A stretch of 64,000 bases of DNA, taken from contig NZ_KQ948664.1 in assembly GCF_001514145.1 (NCBI RefSeq), positions 116,523 to 180,522 of the forward strand. Direction: 5' to 3'. The notes under the pieces were generated by a model. It did not search any database. It was not told the DNA's origin and worked only from the letters and a program-made list of their open reading frames with translations. A program made the translations under genes and the position numbers. Below, one piece after another: positions 61,460 to 64,000 of this stretch (position 1 is its first letter; each line of letters opens with the position of its first letter). Source of the stretch: Streptomyces canus (GTDB taxonomy: Bacteria; Actinomycetota; Actinomycetes; Streptomycetales; Streptomycetaceae).

Positions 61460-63148
61460 GTGGCGGAACGGAGCACGGCTGCCGTCGACGTGGCAGACAA
61501 CAGCGGTGACGAACCGCTGACCGCCCAGGCGGACCAGTCCACGGCCGACGGCGTGGCCAAGAACCGGGAGCTGGACACGGAAGACGTCGAGGCACAGGGG
61601 AGTGGCGGGACCGAGAGTCCTGGCAAGGCGTCACCGCCGGAGCTGCACAGCGGCCACAAACTCGCCAGACGCTACCGTCTCGAGGAGTGCGTCACCCGTC
61701 TGGACGGCTTCAGCAGCTGGCGGGCCGTCGACGAGAAACTCCGTCGGGCCGTCGGCGTGCACATCCTGCCGGCCGACCATGCGCGGGCGCGTTCCGTCCT
61801 GGCCGCGGCCCGTTCGTCCGCGTTGCTGGGCGACCCGCGCTTCGTCCAGGTCCTCGACGCCGTCGAGGAGAACGACCTCGTCTATGTCGTCCACGAGTGG
61901 CTGCCCGACGCGACCGAGCTGACCGCGCTCCTCGCTCCGGGTCCGCTGGAGGTGTTTGACGCCTACCAGATGGTCAGTCAGGTGGCGTCTGCCATGGCCG
62001 CGGCCCACCGCGAAGGGCTCGCACATCTGCGGCTGAACCCGAACGCGGTCCTGCGTACGTCGAGCGGGCAGTGGCGCATCCGCGGTCTCGCCGTGAACGC
62101 CGCGCTGCGGGGCGCGAGTTCGGAGACTCCGCAGCGCACCGACACGGAGGCGATCGGCGCGCTCCTGTACGCGGCGCTCACCCAGCGGTGGCCGTACGAG
62201 AACGACGCCTACGGTCTGGCCGGTCTGCCCAAGGACGTCGGTCTCATCGCGCCCGACCAGGTGCGGGCGGGTGTCCACCGCGGGCTGTCCGAGCTGTCCA
62301 TGCGGGCGCTCGCCAACGACGGTGCCACCGCCTCGCGCCACGAGTCGGCGTGCACCACACCCGAGGAACTGGTCAAGGCGATCGGTGAGATGCCCCGCAT
62401 CCGCCCGCCGGAGCCGACGTTCACGGCCCCGCCCGAGTACCAGCGCACGACGTACCAACAGGGCACGTACGGCCGCCCGGCGCCGCACCCCGGCGTCACT
62501 CAGCCGGTCCCGACCCCGCCTCCACCCCTCCAGAGCCGTACCGGCCGAGCGCTGAAGTGGGCGGTCTCCGCCCTCCTCATCGCCGCGCTGGGCCTGGGCA
62601 GTTGGCAGCTGGCGGACGCGCTGATGGACCAGGGCGGCAAGTCGGACGAGAACCAGACCCAGACGACCGACGACGGCGACAAGAACCCGACGAAGGCGGC
62701 CAGCGCTCCGATCACCATCGCCAAGGGGTACGACTTCGACCCGTTCGGTGACGGATCCGAGAAGCCGAACGACATAAAGAAGGCCTACGACAACGACACC
62801 TCGTCGTACTGGCAGACGGACTTCTACAAGGGCGCCGACTTCGGGAACCTCAAGCCTGGCCTCGGGATAATCCTCGACCTCGGCAAGGTCCAGGACATCG
62901 GGAAGGTCACCGTCACGTTCATGGGCGACACGTCTGTGGAACTGCGCGCCGCCTCAAGCGACGCGAGCTCCAGGCCCACGAGCTTCGACGCCTACACGAA
63001 GGTCGCGGAGGGCTCCGGTACCGGAGTCCCGCTCAAGCCGGACAAGGCCGTGAAGTCCCGCTACCTTCTGATCTGGCTGACCAAGCTGCCGCTGACGGAT
63101 GAAGGCAATTACCGCGGTCGGGTGGCAGACATCAAGATCGCCAGTTAA
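61460..63148 (+). CDS. Pseudokinase with extracellular discoidin-like domain
   Basis: This 562-residue protein has a protein-kinase-like domain (about 70-290) without catalytic motifs: the VAIK lysine is replaced (VGVHILP), the HRD loop is AHLRLNPNAV, and DFG reads IRGLAV. A Pro-rich linker, one TM helix at about 364 (ALKWAVSALLIAALGLGSWQ) and an extracellular beta-rich domain with NDTSSYWQTDF and LDLGKVQDIGKVTV (discoidin/F5-8-like) follow. GTG at 61460 has AGGCAGGGA ahead. By position it probably controls MurJ, as the pseudokinase part of mycobacterial MviN does through FhaA. Confidence 0.88.
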   Translation: MAERSTAAVDVADNSGDEPLTAQADQSTADGVAKNRELDTEDVEAQGSGGTESPGKASPPELHSGHKLARRYRLEECVTRLDGFSSWRAVDEKLRRAVGVHILPADHARARSVLAAARSSALLGDPRFVQVLDAVEENDLVYVVHEWLPDATELTALLAPGPLEVFDAYQMVSQVASAMAAAHREGLAHLRLNPNAVLRTSSGQWRIRGLAVNAALRGASSETPQRTDTEAIGALLYAALTQRWPYENDAYGLAGLPKDVGLIAPDQVRAGVHRGLSELSMRALANDGATASRHESACTTPEELVKAIGEMPRIRPPEPTFTAPPEYQRTTYQQGTYGRPAPHPGVTQPVPTPPPPLQSRTGRALKWAVSALLIAALGLGSWQLADALMDQGGKSDENQTQTTDDGDKNPTKAASAPITIAKGYDFDPFGDGSEKPNDIKKAYDNDTSSYWQTDFYKGADFGNLKPGLGIILDLGKVQDIGKVTVTFMGDTSVELRAASSDASSRPTSFDAYTKVAEGSGTGVPLKPDKAVKSRYLLIWLTKLPLTDEGNYRGRVADIKIAS

Positions 63149-63169
63149 CGGGGAGAGGAGGGGGGTCCG

Positions 63170-63895
63170 ATGGCAGATGACACCGCGTACGGCGACACCA
63201 GCGATCAGGACCTCCTGGCCCTTCATGTAGACGGCGACCCCGACGCCTTCGGCGAGCTCGTGCGGCGGCACCGGGATCGGCTCTGGGCCGTCGCCCTCCG
63301 CACGCTGGGAGACCGTGAGGAAGCCGCTGACGCCGTTCAGGACGCCCTTGTGTCCGCCTACCGCGCCGCACACACGTTCCGGGGCCAGTCCGCGGTCACC
63401 ACCTGGCTGCACCGGATCACGGTCAACGCCTGCCTGGACCGGGCCAGAAAGGTGGCCTCCCGTAAGACGTCTCCGGTGGACGACACCGAGCGCCTGGAGC
63501 AGCTCCTGGAGCCGCACGAGTCCGCTTCGGCGCCCGCAGAGCGCAACGACCTCCACCGCCAGCTCCTGGAGGCCCTAGGCACGCTCCCGCCCGACCAGCG
63601 GGCCGCCCTCGTTCTAGTGGACATGCAGGGCTACCCGGTCGCCGAAGCCGCCCGCATGCTCGACGTGCCGACAGGGACAGTGAAGAGCCGCTGCGCCCGA
63701 GGCAGAGCCAGACTGCTCCCCCTTCTCACTCATCTACGGCCGGAAAGAGCCGGAGACGGAAGAGAAACGGGCGCTGGACGGAACCGGACGCAGGGGACAT
63801 CCGTCCCACCCGCAGCGGGACCTCCGTCAGAAGGCCCGCCGGATTCGGGATCAAGCGATTCAGCTGCAGTGAAGGGCGGAGGTGGGCGAGCGTGA
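63170..63895 (+). CDS. sigM: ECF-type RNA polymerase sigma factor
   Basis: This 241-residue sigma factor has region 2 (DPDAFGELVRRHRDRLWAVA, then GDREEAADAVQDALVSAYRA) and region 4 (LPPDQRAALVLVDMQGYPVA, then VPTGTVKSRCARGRARL). A C-terminal tail of about 45 residues extends beyond region 4. By its place next to trx genes in related genomes it corresponds to SigM of mycobacteria. The next gene overlaps it by four bases and is expected to be its anti-sigma factor. Confidence 0.93.
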   Translation: MADDTAYGDTSDQDLLALHVDGDPDAFGELVRRHRDRLWAVALRTLGDREEAADAVQDALVSAYRAAHTFRGQSAVTTWLHRITVNACLDRARKVASRKTSPVDDTERLEQLLEPHESASAPAERNDLHRQLLEALGTLPPDQRAALVLVDMQGYPVAEAARMLDVPTGTVKSRCARGRARLLPLLTHLRPERAGDGRETGAGRNRTQGTSVPPAAGPPSEGPPDSGSSDSAAVKGGGGRA

Positions 63896-64000
63896 CTTCC
63901 ACGACAGACACAGCCGGGCACCCGGACGTCGCGGAGATCTCCGACCTCACCGAAGGCCTCCTCCCCGCCTCCAGGACCACAGATGTACGTCGGCATCTGG
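63892..64000 (+). CDS. Probable anti-sigma factor, N-terminal part (runs off window)
   Basis: A GTG at 63892 overlaps the sigma factor TGA. The 36 visible codons end in ISDLTEGLLPASRTTDVRRH, resembling the start of a zinc-type anti-sigma domain in which the first His and following Cys residues would come next. Only the beginning is present, so this rests on position and a short motif. Confidence 0.7.
   Translation, partial: MTSTTDTAGHPDVAEISDLTEGLLPASRTTDVRRHL

Overview
The window is high-GC chromosomal DNA with GTG starts and frequent four-base GTGA/ATGA stop-start overlaps. It reads as the core region of a Streptomyces-type actinomycete chromosome close to the replication origin. Support comes from genes typical of that genus (ssgA/ssgR, cydAB-cydCD, an F420-type LLM oxidoreductase, femX, actinobacterial inositol-phosphate synthase) and from the order rpsF-ssb-rpsR-rplI, dnaB, cca, murJ, pseudokinase, ECF sigma factor. 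From memory, this order matches the left flank of oriC in Streptomyces coelicolor. It also holds nine perfect 14-bp parS sites (GTTTCACGTGAAAC) plus two one-mismatch sites, the origin-proximal ParB array typical of Streptomyces. No insertion sequence, prophage, CRISPR array, tRNA or rRNA gene was recognised.

Layout. 0-9 kb: an ABC exporter, an M24 peptidase, an overlapping operon of an alpha/beta hydrolase-SDR fusion, a PF10118-like predicted metal hydrolase and a MerR regulator, then RNA 2'-phosphotransferase, an LLM oxidoreductase and a HAD phosphatase. 9-15 kb: the cytochrome bd operon (cydA, cydB, fused cydCD) behind a Rex operator. 15-25 kb: hisC-type aminotransferase, LacI regulator, metallophosphoesterase, a membrane protein, a decayed second copy of the thiC 3' end, a PH-domain protein, thiC with a TPP riboswitch, and a YibE/F protein. 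25-38 kb: ssgA/ssgR sporulation genes, small membrane proteins, a cupin, LMW tyrosine phosphatase, cystathionine gamma-lyase, LysR, NUDIX, a flavohaemoglobin with an N-terminal extension, HAD, two GNATs, an MFS pump and a serine hydrolase. 38-44 kb: replication and ribosome genes (dnaB, rplI, rpsR, ssb, rpsF) with a MATE transporter between them. 44-64 kb: cell-wall and envelope genes (femX, an alanine-racemase-like protein, a GT87-like membrane protein, a class A PBP, murJ with a pseudokinase and a DUF6049-type protein), together with PadR/ino1, an MFS protein, cca, an ECF sigma factor and the start of its probable anti-sigma factor.

How it works together. Much of the window is housekeeping: replication, translation, wall synthesis, respiration under oxygen limitation, thiamine and inositol synthesis, and sporulation control. 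The most unusual features are in the non-coding DNA. parS sites sit at the centre of terminator-like palindromes, on the cydCD start codon, and (degenerate) inside the P3 extension of the thiC riboswitch. DnaA-box clusters lie outside oriC. A truncated thiC tail flanks an apparently inserted gene. Among proteins, the hydrolase-SDR fusion operon, the divergent alanine-racemase-like protein beside femX, and the repeat-bearing SsgR N-terminus deserve attention.
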